A stretch of 64,000 nt of DNA from Bactrocera neohumeralis (Eukaryota; Arthropoda; Insecta; Diptera; Tephritidae): positions 1,240,001-1,304,000 of the forward strand of contig NW_026089623.1 in assembly GCF_024586455.1 (NCBI RefSeq), in the 5' to 3' direction. Positions 21,535 through 32,200 of the stretch are shown here, piece after piece (positions within the stretch are counted from its first letter, which is position 1; every line of letters starts with the position of its first letter). Made by a program: the position numbers and the translations under genes. The notes under the pieces were generated by a model, which saw only the letters and a program-made list of their open reading frames with translations, was not told the DNA's origin and ran no database searches.

Positions 21535-22510
21535 ATATTCAAATGTTGTGTAAAGCTGCACAAACATTAATAATTTGTGTCGCCTTTTTTGTAGAATAGT
21601 GGAGAGCTCTTGCTTGTAACAAACATCTGAATCTATTTTTCAACACTTAGTCAAACATTTACATATGTACCAAGTAGCCAAGTATTGCAAAGACCATTTC
21701 CGACTTGCTGTTCTAAATATGCTTTCAATGTTGACATGTTGAAAATCATTGAATCATGCGTTGTCCCCGGATTCTTTGCATTTATATACCGTATGTTCAT
21801 TGTATGATCACAAGCCTGTAATTAATATAAAAGTCAAAAATGCTCAACTACAAATTATCGATAAACTTGTATGCATATTTACAATCATAGCATTAATGCT
21901 AAAGAATCCTTTTCTGTTGAAATATAAATGCTGCAACTCCTTTTTGGGAGCCACAATTTTGATGTGTGTACCATCAACACAACCGATTACCCTAGGAAAT
22001 CTGGTATTACTATAAAAATGTGATTTTGCTTGTTGCATTTCAGCCTCGGTATAACTGAATTTTATCCATCTTTGGCAAATGAAATTCTCCAGGGCATCGA
22101 GTACCTCAGATAGTACCACAGACACCGTGGGCTGTGCAAGTCCAAGCATGTTTTCATTCCCTATACTAAGTTGATACGATCCCTGAGCACAAAATCGTAA
22201 AGCTGATGCCAATTTTAGTATATTGGGAATAGATTTCGCTCGTGTGCATCGCTGCAGCATCTCCTCTGTAGCGGACAGCAAATCAACAAACGCCTCTCTC
22301 GACAAACGGAAGTTTTTTATAAATTTACAAATAAAATTTCCTAAATGTTGAACATGTAGAAACCTCTAACAAATAGCATTGTACTTACGTAGCGGAATCC
22401 AATTCCAAAGGGTTGGAAGCGTCCCTTAGCTTCTTTCTATTTCTAGCCAATTCCAGTAAGCTTTCATCCTCCTCTGAAGAATCGCCAAACCACAACTCAG
22501 TCGCAGTCAT
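21535..22510 (-). pseudogene. Harbinger transposase with catalytic-core deletion
   Basis: A first exon starts at the ATG at 22510 (MTATELWFGDSSEEDESLLE) and ends at a GTAAGT donor near 22390. The main frame (22305-21844) carries the helix-turn-helix-like region and the first aspartate in GCVDGTHIK. After an AG acceptor near 21815 the sequence continues through NPGTTHDSMIF to NTWLLG. It then jumps to a region reading KNRFRCLLQARAL and INVCAALHNI. The stretch that should hold the second aspartate (GDSGYxL) and the catalytic glutamate is missing, so the enzyme cannot cut DNA. The element at 1560-2636 keeps those residues. Confidence 0.8.
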
Positions 22511-22729
22511 ATTTTATTTAAACTTTTATTTATATTTTTTTTATTTATAAAATATTTGTTAGTTTACTTTCACACTTCGTAAACAAAACGCTTTTAGTTT
22601 TTACACTATCTGACATATGTATACTATCGTGAACATTCAATTCAGCAATTCACAATAACGCCAATCTTCATCGAACGAGCGTCGTAATACCAAATGAAAA
22701 TTCGTTCGACCAGCTTTTTCGATCGTTGT

Positions 22730-22760
22730 CGAAGATCGAATGCAACTCATAATAGGGGCC
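22730..22760 (-). repeat. Harbinger right TIR
   Basis: Exact reverse complement of 20082-20112. Confidence 0.92.
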
Positions 22761-23458
22761 AATATTTTTGTGTTAACGGAGTTTACGCCTAGATCACTCT
22801 CTATATCAGCGTACCAATACCAAGGCGCTTTAACAATTTGTACTTTGTTTTGAAGTTGTTGGATGACTTTCTTATTATTTGCGTTAGTACATCCTTAGAG
22901 TTGGGCACCATAGCTCTATATCGCTCGGAGTATTTAAATGTAGATAAGTAACTTATTTTCGATGGATGACATTGATTTGTTACCAGTTAATATTTTTAAA
23001 TCGCATGTCTTGCTCTTTCCATTTTTTTTTGCATGAACTTTTGTTAATAGAATAAAATACTCGTCAAGTCAAGTCAAGTAATTGCTCAAGAAAAAAAATA
23101 CATTATTTCTTCAAGTAATTTTGACAGCTGGTTACGCATTGTGAATGATCCACATTAGAAAAGCAAGAGAGAATAAACAAAGAAAATAAACTTTGTGCGT
23201 AATATGTAAGTATGTATGGGTGTAGCAACATAAATTTTTTCATTGCGATTTAAGGAATGTTGTTGATGATTGGTAAGTTTTATACAACATTTCAAAATGA
23301 AATATACTTCCTAATGATGATTTTAACTAATTTAGGATGAAGTTAACGATTACTTTGAATTTCCTTCAAGAAACAATTGTTGATTTCATGTTTCTTCGCA
23401 AAACCAGGTTTGCTATATTCGCATTTTATTGAAAAAATCGGCAAAATTTCCGCAGAGG
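22761..23458. other. AT-rich spacer
   Basis: No coding call. The first ~140 bases, read on the minus strand, show a short LINE-like open stretch that I cannot assign. Tandem tcaag units occur near 23061-23080. Confidence 0.35.
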
Positions 23459-24491
23459 GGCTTTTCCGAAAACGTGCACCAATTTTCATGTCTTAAAATA
23501 CTCGTTTTTAGTTCTACTTTACGAATATGTTAGGCGCGTGCTTTTAAAAACAATATTTTCTTTGTTTTAATAGAAAAACATCGTTTTTCCCGAAATCAAA
23601 AATTCACTTTTGCACTTTACACGTCTTTAGATGCTAAAAATATGTTTTCTATCAATTATATACACATTTTTATTGATGTTGTTTAGTTAATTAATAAGAA
23701 AAATTAGTTTTTTTGTTATTTTTGTAAAAATATGAAAAACTTCACAATCACTTCACTTCAACAAAAATGGCAAGGTATGTTCGAAATTATGGCATCACTG
23801 CTGTAAATTCGAATGGGTTCATAACTAATCGTTTTCGAATTATCGATACTCTCGATATTCGAGACTGAACGAGAATTGAATGAGAAATACATAATGGAAA
23901 AATTTATAATTCATTATTATTGCAGAAAGAAGAAGAAGTTGGACACAGAAGAATTATGAACGCCGGGGTGTTGGACCGACCAGGGTTATTTTTTTCGAGC
24001 ACTCGAAATACCAATTCGTTTTTACCAATTCTTGTTCAGACCCGAATATTAGGCATATCGATATTTTAATTTCTTTTTATTTTTCCAATTCTTTTTATTT
24101 TCCTATTATGTATTTCTCATTTTTACCAATTCTCGTTCAGACTCGAATATTGAGAATATCGTAAATTTAATTTCTTTCTATTTTTCCAATTATTATTATT
24201 TTTCTATTACGTGTCTCTCATTTTTATCAATTCTTGTTTAGTATCGAATATCGAGAGTATCGATATGTCGAAACCGATCGCTGATTGTATCACTAGTTCC
24301 CAATTGAATTTCGAACAGTGATGCCATTTATAGCGTAAATATCGTGCAAAATCATAATATTTCTTTTTGTTTTTATTACAAAAAAGATAAAAATAGATAA
24401 CGCGACATATACTTATATTCGTGAATCGGACTTAAAAACGAATTTTTTAAGACATTTCCCGTGAAAATTGGTGCACGTTTTCGGAAAAGCC
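23459..24491. mobile_element. Palindromic repeat element, copy R1
   Basis: The element is 1033 bp. Its 30-bp ends (23459-23488 and 24462-24491) are exact inverted repeats starting GGCTTTTCCGAAAACG. Inside, ~101-bp units built around TTTTTACCAATTCTxGTTCAG and a tATCGATA/CTCGATATTCGAG block repeat, in opposite orientation on the two sides of a centre near 23930. A copy of the GTTGGACCGACCAG motif lies at the centre. There is no ORF. It is a fold-back-like, non-autonomous element; the second copy is at 55109-56195 in the opposite orientation. Confidence 0.75.
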
Positions 24492-25205
24492 GCTATGCTG
24501 AACATTTACCAAAATATGTACTAAAAATTAGTTCTAGATTTCTTTAGAGCTGCATACCAGCACAAAAAAATTTACTGCAAGAAATTTTCTTGACCATTTC
24601 TTAAGCGTTTTTATATGAAGTTTTTACATTTCTTGAGAGCTGGATAGTTTGCAGGGAAATGAATGTAAGTGATAGAACTCGGCGAAATCACCGATAAGAG
24701 TGAAGGAACTCGATGAAAAAATATTTGTGTGGAGACCTATCCGAACGTGTCCTTTAGCGTAGGTGAATGAATGTGAGTGATAGCACTCGGCGAAATCAAC
24801 GTCAAGAACTGTGGCCGCAAGCCGATTTTCACCTTGCGCTGGGGCGCGCCGCATTTTCGCTCGTATCTCGGGAACAGTTCGTCCTATTGCCGTGATCACA
24901 TATACCATTTCGGTAGCAAATGACGTGACAAATAACTTTTGTTTTATACATTTTGCCATGAGATGCGTATTTCAGGCGCTAGGTAGACAATTTCACGATT
25001 TTAGGCGAATTTCCGAAATTTCAAGGCCGGAGTTAGGGTTGAAGATGCAATTCGATCTCAAAACAAATAGTTGCATTGAAATCAGGAAGTACTAAGGCAA
25101 CTTTTCCACACTATTAGAAATCCCGAATCGAAAAAAGTCCGGAATCGACCCACTCTACGGGATACTAAGCTTTAAGGCGGAAGTAGCGACCTGATAAATA
25201 CGATT
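24492..25205. other. Spacer with a short direct repeat
   Basis: Bases 24659-24700 and 24764-24806 are diverged direct copies (gaatgtaagtgatagaactc / gaatgtgagtgatagcactc). The region 24800-25080 is more GC-rich than its surroundings and may be an old repeat; no protein is recognised. Confidence 0.4.
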
Positions 25206-25737
25206 TTATGATATCATAATGCTGTTACGGTAATTCAATTTCAATTTCGAAAGCAGTTCTTTGTGACAAACTTTACCGAGAGCTTTTGCAACATCCGAAA
25301 ACACGGTAGGACAGAATTTTTTTCCCAAAAGCTTTTTTAATAATGTGTGTAATTCTGTGGATTTGATCAATCCTGGAATGGTTAGCTCCAAACCCAACTG
25401 ATGACTGGAATTATGGTTATACGTTCTATGATTTGACATTGAGACATTCTATGAGACTTTATGATTTCCCCACTTAGCTGCGGTGCTTGTTGGTGTCTTC
25501 ACTGGAAACTGTGCTTCATATGGAGGAAATATTTTGGCGATTATTTAAAATAAATTTATTATCTGGTCAGCGAGTTTGGTGCCACTTACATCGTAGCTTT
25601 TTCTTCAGTTTAATTATTTCCCTTACATCATTGTGATATTGAGAATTTACAGCAATTTTCCTTACTTCGGGTTTACTTTTCCAAGTGTGTTGCATACTCT
25701 TTGTAAAATGTAAAATTTCAGATGCAGGATGAGGCAG
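25206..25737 (-). pseudogene. Jockey-superfamily LINE reverse transcriptase fragment
   Basis: The minus strand contains two blocks. One (25749-25567) reads KLKKKLRCKWHQTR, the basic linker before the reverse transcriptase in jockey/X-type LINEs. The second (25439-25206) reads STELHTLLKKLLGKKFCPTV and then FSDVAKAL and VCHKELLSKLK, equivalent to the block containing the first catalytic aspartate (FLDVxxAFD). Most of the RT is missing and RTE copy C abuts the fragment at 25738. Confidence 0.6.
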
Positions 25738-28312
25738 AAGTTCACGCAAGTGAGGAAAGTTCTCTGATCGCCATTCACTTGGGAGTGGCCAGAAACGATT
25801 CTTTTACATATGGCTCAAGCAGCTCACGACTTCCTGTATTTGACCAAGTATCCTCTGGGTAGCCTAAGAACATCCCTTTGAACGCGAGCTAAAGTAAGAA
25901 CATCCTCTCTGCAGGGTTTTGCGCTGGGTTTGGGACCCGCCACGTAAAAAACACCCCCAGTGAAGAGCTACAACCAGCCTCGGATGAGTGACCCGCCCTT
26001 TGAAGACGACCATGGCAAACGAATTAAAGACTATGATTTGAGGGTATTCACCTGGCTGACATCACCGCAGTCCATGCGGCGGACGGTACAAGGACTGAGG
26101 CGAGTAGGTCCATGTGTCATTTACTACAGTGGCCATATAAAGGAGCGCAAGTTTGGTGTTGAATTCGTGGTAGGAGAGAGACTCCGTCGCCGAGTACTAT
26201 CATTCACTGCGGTGAATGAACGTCTAGCCACAATCCGCATCAAAGCAAGGTTGTTCAACATATCGCTGATCTGCGCCCACGCCCCGACGGAAGAGAAGAC
26301 GATGTGACCAAAGATGCCTTCTATGAGTGCTTGGAACGCGCTTATGAAGGCTGCCCCCGCCACGATGTCAAAATCGTCCTTGGCGACTTTAACGCCAGGG
26401 TGGGCAAAGAAGGTATATTTGGCACTACGGTCGGTAAATTCAGCCTCCACGACGAAACATCCCCAAATGGGTTGAGGCTGATTGACTTCGCCGGGGCCCG
26501 AAATATGGTTATCTGTAGTACTAGATTCCAGCATAAGAAGATTCATCAAGCTACCTGGCTGTCTCCGGATCGAAAAACTACCAACCAGATCGATCATGTT
26601 GTGATAGACGGAAGACACGTCTCCAGTGTTTTAGATGTGCGTGCGCTCCGAGGTCCTAACATCGACTCGGACCACTATCTTGTTGCAGCCAAGATTCGCA
26701 CCCGCCTCTGTGCAGCCAAAAACGCGCGCCACCAAACACAAGGAAGGTTCGACGTCGAGAAGCTGCAATCACAACAGACAGCCGAACGATTTTCTACTCG
26801 GCTTGCACTCCTGCTCTCTGAGAGCACTCGTCACTAGAACGGCATAAGGGAACTGTGGAACGCCACTTCAAACTCCTCTCGTACAGCTACTTCCAAAACT
26901 ATTTGTCTTCGGAAAATGGAAAAGAACAGCTGGTACGACGAGGAGTGCCGTGTCGCAGCGGAGAGAAAACAGGCTGCCTACCTCGCAACGTTACGATCGA
27001 CCACAACACGTGCGGGATGGGATAATACCGAGAGTTGAAGAGGAAAGCGAGCCGCATTTGCAGACAAAAAAAGAAAGAGGCCGAAAAGCGTGAGAAAGCT
27101 GGCCGACAGGGGTAATGCTCGAAAATTCTACGAAAAAATGCGGCGGCTTACAGAAGGTTTCAAGGCCGATTCCCCAATCGATGACGATGAAGCAGACGTT
27201 CCATTGCCCGACCATGAAGAAGTTCAAATAGCAATTACCCGCCTGAAGAACAACAAAGCGGCGGGGGCCGATGGATTACCGGCCGAGCTATTCAAACACG
27301 GCGGCGAAGAACTGATAAGGAGCTTGCATCAGCTTCTTTGTAAAATATGGTCGGACGAAAGCATGCCCAACGATTGGAATTTAAGTGTGCTCTGCCCAAT
27401 CCATTAAAAAGGAGACCCCACAATCTGCGCCAACTACCGTGGGATAAGCTTCCTCAACATCGCATATAAAGTTCTATCGAGCGTATTGTGTGAAATAGAC
27501 GGACCGTTAACAAACTGATTGGACCTTATCAGTGTGGCTTTAGACCTGGAAAATCAACAAGCGACCAGATATTCACCATGCGCCAAATCTTGGGAAAGAC
27601 CCGTGAAAGAAGAATCGACACACACCACCTCATCGTCGATTTCAAAGTTGCTTTCGACAGCACGGAAAGGAGTTGCCTTTATGCCGCGATGTCTGAATTT
27701 GGTATCCCCGCAAAAGTGATATGGTTGTGTAAACTGACTTTGAGCAACATTAAAAGCTCCGTCAGGATCGCGAAAGACCTCTCTGAGCCATTCGATACCA
27801 AAGGCGACTCGCTATCGTGCGGCTTCTTCAACCTGCTGCAGGAGAAAATAATTCGAGCTGCAGAACTTAATCGAGCAGGTAAAATTTTTTATAAGAGTGA
27901 TATTGATATCATCGGCCTCAACACCCGCGCCGTTAGTTCTGCTTTTTCCAGACTGAACAAGGAAGCAAAGCAAATGGGTCTGGCAGTGAACGAGGGCAAG
28001 ACGAAATATCTCCTGATATTGAAATAGTTCAGCGAATTAAAAAACAATGGCTACGCTGGCTAGGTCATGTTGTCCAAATGGTCGAAAACTCTCCAGCTCT
28101 GAAAGTATTCGACGCAGTACCCGCCATGGGAAACAGAGGTAGAGGAAGATCTCCACTCCGTTGGAAGGACCAGGTGGAGAGGCACCTAGCTTCGCTTGGA
28201 ATATCCAATTGGCGCCACGTAGCGAAAAGAAGAAACGACTGGCGCGCTGTTTTTAACTCAGCTATAATCGGGTATGCGGTGTCTACGCCAATAAAGAAGA
28301 AGAAAATTCATT
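25738..28312 (+). mobile_element. RTE LINE, copy C, broken
   Basis: This copy begins in the shared 5' untranslated region and ends in the (AAG)n tail at 28298-28312, so both ends are present, but the coding region is damaged. The start of the endonuclease is deleted (AVQEMRW block lost; ADITAVQ-like sequence joins the next segment), and a frameshift follows at ~26300. The middle of the linker is shortened. In the reverse transcriptase the AYADD residues are deleted (FYKS joins DIDIIGLN), and about 400 bp before the C-terminal block is gone. The endonuclease ORF at 26304-26837 is the longest intact part. Non-functional. Confidence 0.88.
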
Positions 28313-28388
28313 ATTCATTATGGATTATAGATTTGATTGATAGTTCCCTAATAGTTTCGGGATATTTTATTGACAATGAAAACCCCTA

Positions 28389-28688
28389 TCAGGTCTGGAA
28401 TTGTATGGTTATCTGATGGTCAATATGGTGGTCGATGTTTAATCGTATTCGGACGTAATCAATTGGATTATTTGTATGGAAAGTTTCATAGTTTTTAATT
28501 TTAAAATAGGTTTTTGACATAAAATGTGTCTCCGATATCATACACACATCAACCTGTTCCGAGCTCAATACAATTTCGATTTCATTCTCATGAATGATTA
28601 ATCCATTTCCCTCCAACTCTTTCTGGCCATCTGGGGTCTTTGTGCGCGAATTCGAGCACAAACGTGATAAGCCCCCTGTAGTTATCAC
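28389..28688 (-). pseudogene. Jockey-like LINE endonuclease N-terminal fragment
   Basis: The 99-aa minus-strand frame reads SRLCSNSRTKTPDGQKELEG and then EQVDVCMISETHFMS, the segment holding the metal-binding glutamate (I-S-E-T) of the LINE apurinic endonuclease. After IKNYETFHTNNP the similarity fades. It is a short 5' piece of a LINE different from the one starting at 28700. Confidence 0.6.
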
Positions 28689-28739
28689 TAAAATGCCAAG
28701 AAATCCCGTGGATACAAAAAACTAATTAACAATAATTCG

Positions 28740-29010
28740 CTGATTATTTATTATCAAAATGTTAGAGGGCTTAATACAAAACTTACTGATTTGTATCTAA
28801 ATAGCATTGATTGTAACTTTAAAATCATTGCTTTCACAAAAACTTGGCTAAAGCCCCACATTTTTGATAATGAAATATTCAACAGCGAATTCGAAATCTT
28901 TAGATATGACCGGCTGAACAGAAAAGGAGGTGGTGTCCTGTTTGCTGTTCATTCTTCAATTCCATCTGAAGAAGTCGATGTTCCGCATGCAGACTTCATA
29001 ATTTAAGTGC
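28740..29010 (+). pseudogene. LINE E1 endonuclease, N-terminal part
   Basis: The frame reads YYQNVRGLNTKLTDLYLNS, then IIAFTKTWL, where the usual active-site glutamate (TETW) is replaced by lysine, then FEIFRYDRLNRKGGGVLFAV. These are the first blocks of the apurinic endonuclease that nicks target DNA. The frame stops just after 29005, before the mariner-like insertion. The missing glutamate is itself enough to predict loss of nicking activity. Confidence 0.7.
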
Positions 29011-29088
29011 AATCGTATTTTCGCTAATAGTGGCCATATCTACTTAACATTGTATATACCGCCTCACTCGGACATATCTATATATATA

Positions 29089-29915
29089 CTTGATAACTTT
29101 TTTTAAAAAAAAACGCATAAAATTTGCAAAATCTCATCGGTTCTTTATTTGAAACGTTAGATTATTTACTTTTTGAAGATAATTTCATTTAAATGTTTTC
29201 TCAATGGTCCATTAATGATACTGATTCCATGATTGCTTATTTTGGACTTTAGAGACGTAGCCCCACAAAAAATAGTCTAAAGGCGTTAAATCGCATGATC
29301 TTGGTGGCCAACTTACGGGTCCATTTCTTGAGATGAATTGTTCTCCGAAGTTTTCCCTCAAAATGGCCATAGAATCGCGAGCTGTGTGGCATGTAGCGCC
29401 ATCTTGTTGAAACCACATGTCAACCAAGTTCAGTTCCTCCATTTTTGGCAACAAAAAGTTTGTTAGCATCGAACGATAGCGATCGCCATTCACCGTAACG
29501 GTGCGTCCAACAGCATCTTTGAAAAAATACGGTCCAATGATTCCACCAGCGTACAAACCACACCAAACAGTGCATTTTTCGGGATGCATGGGCAGTTGGC
29601 CACCAAGATCTTGCGATTTAACGCCTTTAGACTATTTTTTGTGGGGCTACGTAAAGTCTAAAGTCTACAGAAATAAGCCAGCAACTATTCCAGCTTTGGA
29701 AGACAACATTTCCGAAGAAATTCGTGCTATTCCGGCCGAAATGCTCGAAAAAGTTGCCCAAAATTGGACTTTCCGAATGGACCACCTAAGACGCAGCCGC
29801 GGTTTTAAATATTATCTTCAAAAAGTAAATGTCATGAACCAATCTAACGTTTCAAATAAAGAACCGATGAGATTTTGCAAATTTTATGCGTTTTTTTTTT
29901 AAAAAAAGTTATCAA
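29089..29915. mobile_element. Mariner/Tc1-superfamily element with rearranged interior
   Basis: Inverted ends starting CTTGATAAC lie at 29089 and 29915 and extend about 75 bp. The interior has transposase sequence in both orientations. The minus-strand frame 29589-29212 includes WFQQDGATCHTARDSM (second catalytic aspartate) and PPRSCDLTPLDYFLWGYV (third). A plus-strand part (29590-29880) repeats PPRSCDLTPLDYFLWGYVKS and continues to the C-terminus. Segments 29248-29311 and 29590-29655 are therefore inverted copies. Bases 29192-29235 are not mariner but a copy of the LINE sequence found just outside at 29956-29995. The first aspartate is missing, so the element is non-autonomous. Confidence 0.75.
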
Positions 29916-29935
29916 GCTCTTAAAAAATCACCCGA

Positions 29936-30540
29936 TATATGCTACATTAATTAGTAATGTTTTCTCAATGGTTAATGATACTGATTCCATGATTGTTTTG
30001 GGAGATTTCAACTTATCGTGCGTATCATGGAAATCTAGTGATGATTACACCATCCCTATTAGTACTCGCTTATGTTTTAACGAGTTCTTAGATGAAATGT
30101 CGGAGTTGGGTCTTAACCAAATTAATTTAATTTCAAACGAGTTTGGTAAGCTCTTAGATCTAGTTTACGTTGATAACGCTTCAATGTTCTCTGTTGTCCG
30201 ATGTAATCCTTTGGTTCTGCCAGAGGACTCGTATCATCCTACGTTGGAAATTAACATCGAAATCATAGCCAACTTTGCTCATAATAATACACAAGACCTT
30301 TGTTTTCGGTTCAATTTTGCGAAAGCTAATTTTAAGAAGATTAATTACGAATTTTCTAAAATAACTTGACCAGATTACAGTGGCAATATTGAATTTAGTG
30401 CTTCCCACTTTAATGAAACTGTTGTAAACTTATTTGAAAAATATGTTGCGAAATGTGGTGTTACTCAAAAAATTAGTTCTAATTTATGGTTTTCGAAAGA
30501 ATTATGTAATTAAAAAATGGAAAATCTTTTAAACTTTTTG
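29936..30540 (+). pseudogene. LINE E1 endonuclease, C-terminal part
   Basis: After the mariner-like insertion the frame resumes with ATLISNVFSMVNDTDSMIVL and GDFNLSCVSW, the conserved metal-binding GDFN block. It then passes through DLVYVDN and EDSYHPTLEINI, equivalent to the SDH block (here D-S-Y-H). A TGA at 30367 and a stop before 30514 break the frame. The following residues are the basic linker toward the reverse transcriptase. Confidence 0.7.
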
Positions 30541-30581
30541 AAAAAACTGGTTAAGTTGCAAACTATTCAAAATATTCTAAA

Positions 30582-31565
30582 TTGCGTCGACAATTTGCTG
30601 AACTTAACAAAATATGTTATAGTAATTATATAAATAAAGTAAAAAATAATATTATACGTAATCCAAAATTGTTTCATGGTTTCGTCAAATCCAAACGCAG
30701 GATTTCTAATTTTCCGTCCGCTATGAAATATAAGTCTAGTACGTCTAGTGACAATCACACCATTTCTAATATGTTCGCTGAATTCTTTAGGTCCAATTAC
30801 TCTCCAAAAACTTCAAAAAATGTTCCGTATCAGCACAAGTTATGTCCGATTTCTGTCATTAATGCACCTAGCATTTCCGAAGCAGACTTCTTAAATCAGT
30901 TAAATATGTTAGAACAATCATATAATTATGGCCCAGATATGATTCCCTCATGTTTTCTTAAGAAATGTTCCAAATATATATACCAACCCCTAACAATACT
31001 ATTTAATTCATCTCTTATGCAAGGCTTATTTCCATCCATATGGAAAAAGTCATTTATAATTTCTTTGCATAAGAGTGGATTTAGGTCATCTATTGAAAAC
31101 TATAGGGGAATAGCAAAATTTTCTGTAATACCTAAAATTTTTGAAGCAATTATAACTGACGACATAACCTTCCGGATCTCTCCACTAATTTCTTGTTCTC
31201 AGCACGGTTTTCGTAAAGGGAAATCTACCATAACTAATTTGCTTGAATTTGTATCACATGTATCAACGGGCTTTAGGGAGAATAAGGATACTGATGTTAT
31301 ATACACAGATTTTAGTAAAGCTTTTGATAAAGTAAACCATTTAATTCTTTTGAATAAACTTGATCTTCTTGGTTTTCAACCAATATTTCTAATCTTTCTA
31401 ATAATCTTAGTAATAGAATTCTACAAGTCATATTTAAAGATACTTCCTCAAGGTAGCCATCTTGGTCCAATTTTGTTCTTGGTATTTATTAAGGACATAT
31501 CATCTGTTGTTAAGTTTTCAAAAGATTTATTATATGCTGACGATGTAAAACTTTTTAAAACGTAA
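30582..31565 (+). pseudogene. LINE E1 reverse transcriptase
   Basis: The 327-codon frame contains the motifs in order: LPSIWKKSFIISLHKSG-like block, ENYRGIAKFSVIPKIFE, SQHGFRKGKSTITNL, the first catalytic aspartate in YTDFSKAFDKVNH, LPQGSHLGPILFLVFI, and LLYADDVKLF. The frame stops soon after YADD (taa at 31563). The region between VNHLILLNKL and the PQGS block is altered by a local frameshift (IFLIFLIILVIEF). The open start is not an ATG-defined gene start: the real ORF2 began far upstream. Jockey-superfamily by motif spacing. Confidence 0.8.
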
Positions 31566-32182
31566 ACTTCAAACAGCGAAAGATGTCAGTTGCAAACAGA
31601 CTTAAACAACCTAGTTTCTTGGTGTGATAGAAATGACATGCCATTGAACCTTAAAAAATGTGAAACGATATGCTTTTCACGTAGAGCTGTACCTCATACG
31701 CAATACAAAACTTTAGGTTGAAGCAAGTATGCAGTTTTGTTGATGTGGGAGTAACTATGGACCCCAAACTCAATTTTAATCTTCACGGATCATCCACGGT
31801 TTTTAAAGCTAAAGGCGCTCTTAGTTTTGTTAAACGTTGGTCTAAAGAATTTAGAGATCCGCTTACCACAAAAATTCTTTTTACATCTCTTGTGAGGCCT
31901 ATATTGGAGTATGCTTCTGTGGTTTGGAACCCTAGTTACCAAGTCCATTCGGATAAGTTAGAGTATGTTCAAAAACAATTTTTACTTTTTTCCTTAAATC
32001 GTTTGCATTGGGATTCCAGTTTAAAGTTCTTAATTTTGGCTGTTGAAATTTTTGTTTCTGTAGCTGAGCAGCTTAAGATCGCAACGCTTAAAACTCTCTT
32101 GCCTTTTATGACTCGGCTAATACCGCTCGTTCGCGGATTGCGCCCCTCGCGTTGGTTGGGCGGGAGGAGGGTAGTCGTTGGG
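31566..32182 (+). pseudogene. LINE E1 C-terminal region
   Basis: After two frame changes the sequence reads LVSWCDRNDMPLNLKKCE, then VGVTMDPKLNF, ALSFVKRWSKEF, LVRPILEYASVVWNP and YVQKQFLLFSL. These are the thumb and C-terminal blocks that follow YADD in jockey-like LINEs. The last GC-rich ~90 bases lead to the (TTA)n tail. Confidence 0.75.
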
Positions 32183-32200
32183 TATTATTATTATTATTAT

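Larger units (their letters stand above)
20081..22760. mobile_element. PIF/Harbinger DNA transposon with TIRs
   Basis: Terminal inverted repeats of 31 bp (20082-20112 and 22730-22760) match exactly, beginning GGCCCCTATTATGAGTTGC. They enclose 2.7 kb with a Myb-like ORF on the plus strand and the transposase on the minus strand, converging, the standard Harbinger layout. I could not confirm a 3-bp TWA target duplication: the left flank is ttttaa and the right flank is aatatt. Both genes are damaged, so this copy is not autonomous. Confidence 0.88.
28700..32200 (+). mobile_element. Jockey/CR1-superfamily LINE, copy E1
   Basis: The coding parts, in order, are endonuclease N-terminus (28740-29010), endonuclease C-terminus (29936-30540), reverse transcriptase (30582-31565) and C-terminal region (31718-32160). 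A mariner-like insertion (29089-29915) splits the endonuclease. The 3' end is a (TTA)n tract at 32183-32200, joined directly to RTE sequence. A second, antisense copy (E2) is at 41108-42357. ORF1 is not visible upstream. Clade assignment within the jockey superfamily is uncertain. Confidence 0.8.
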
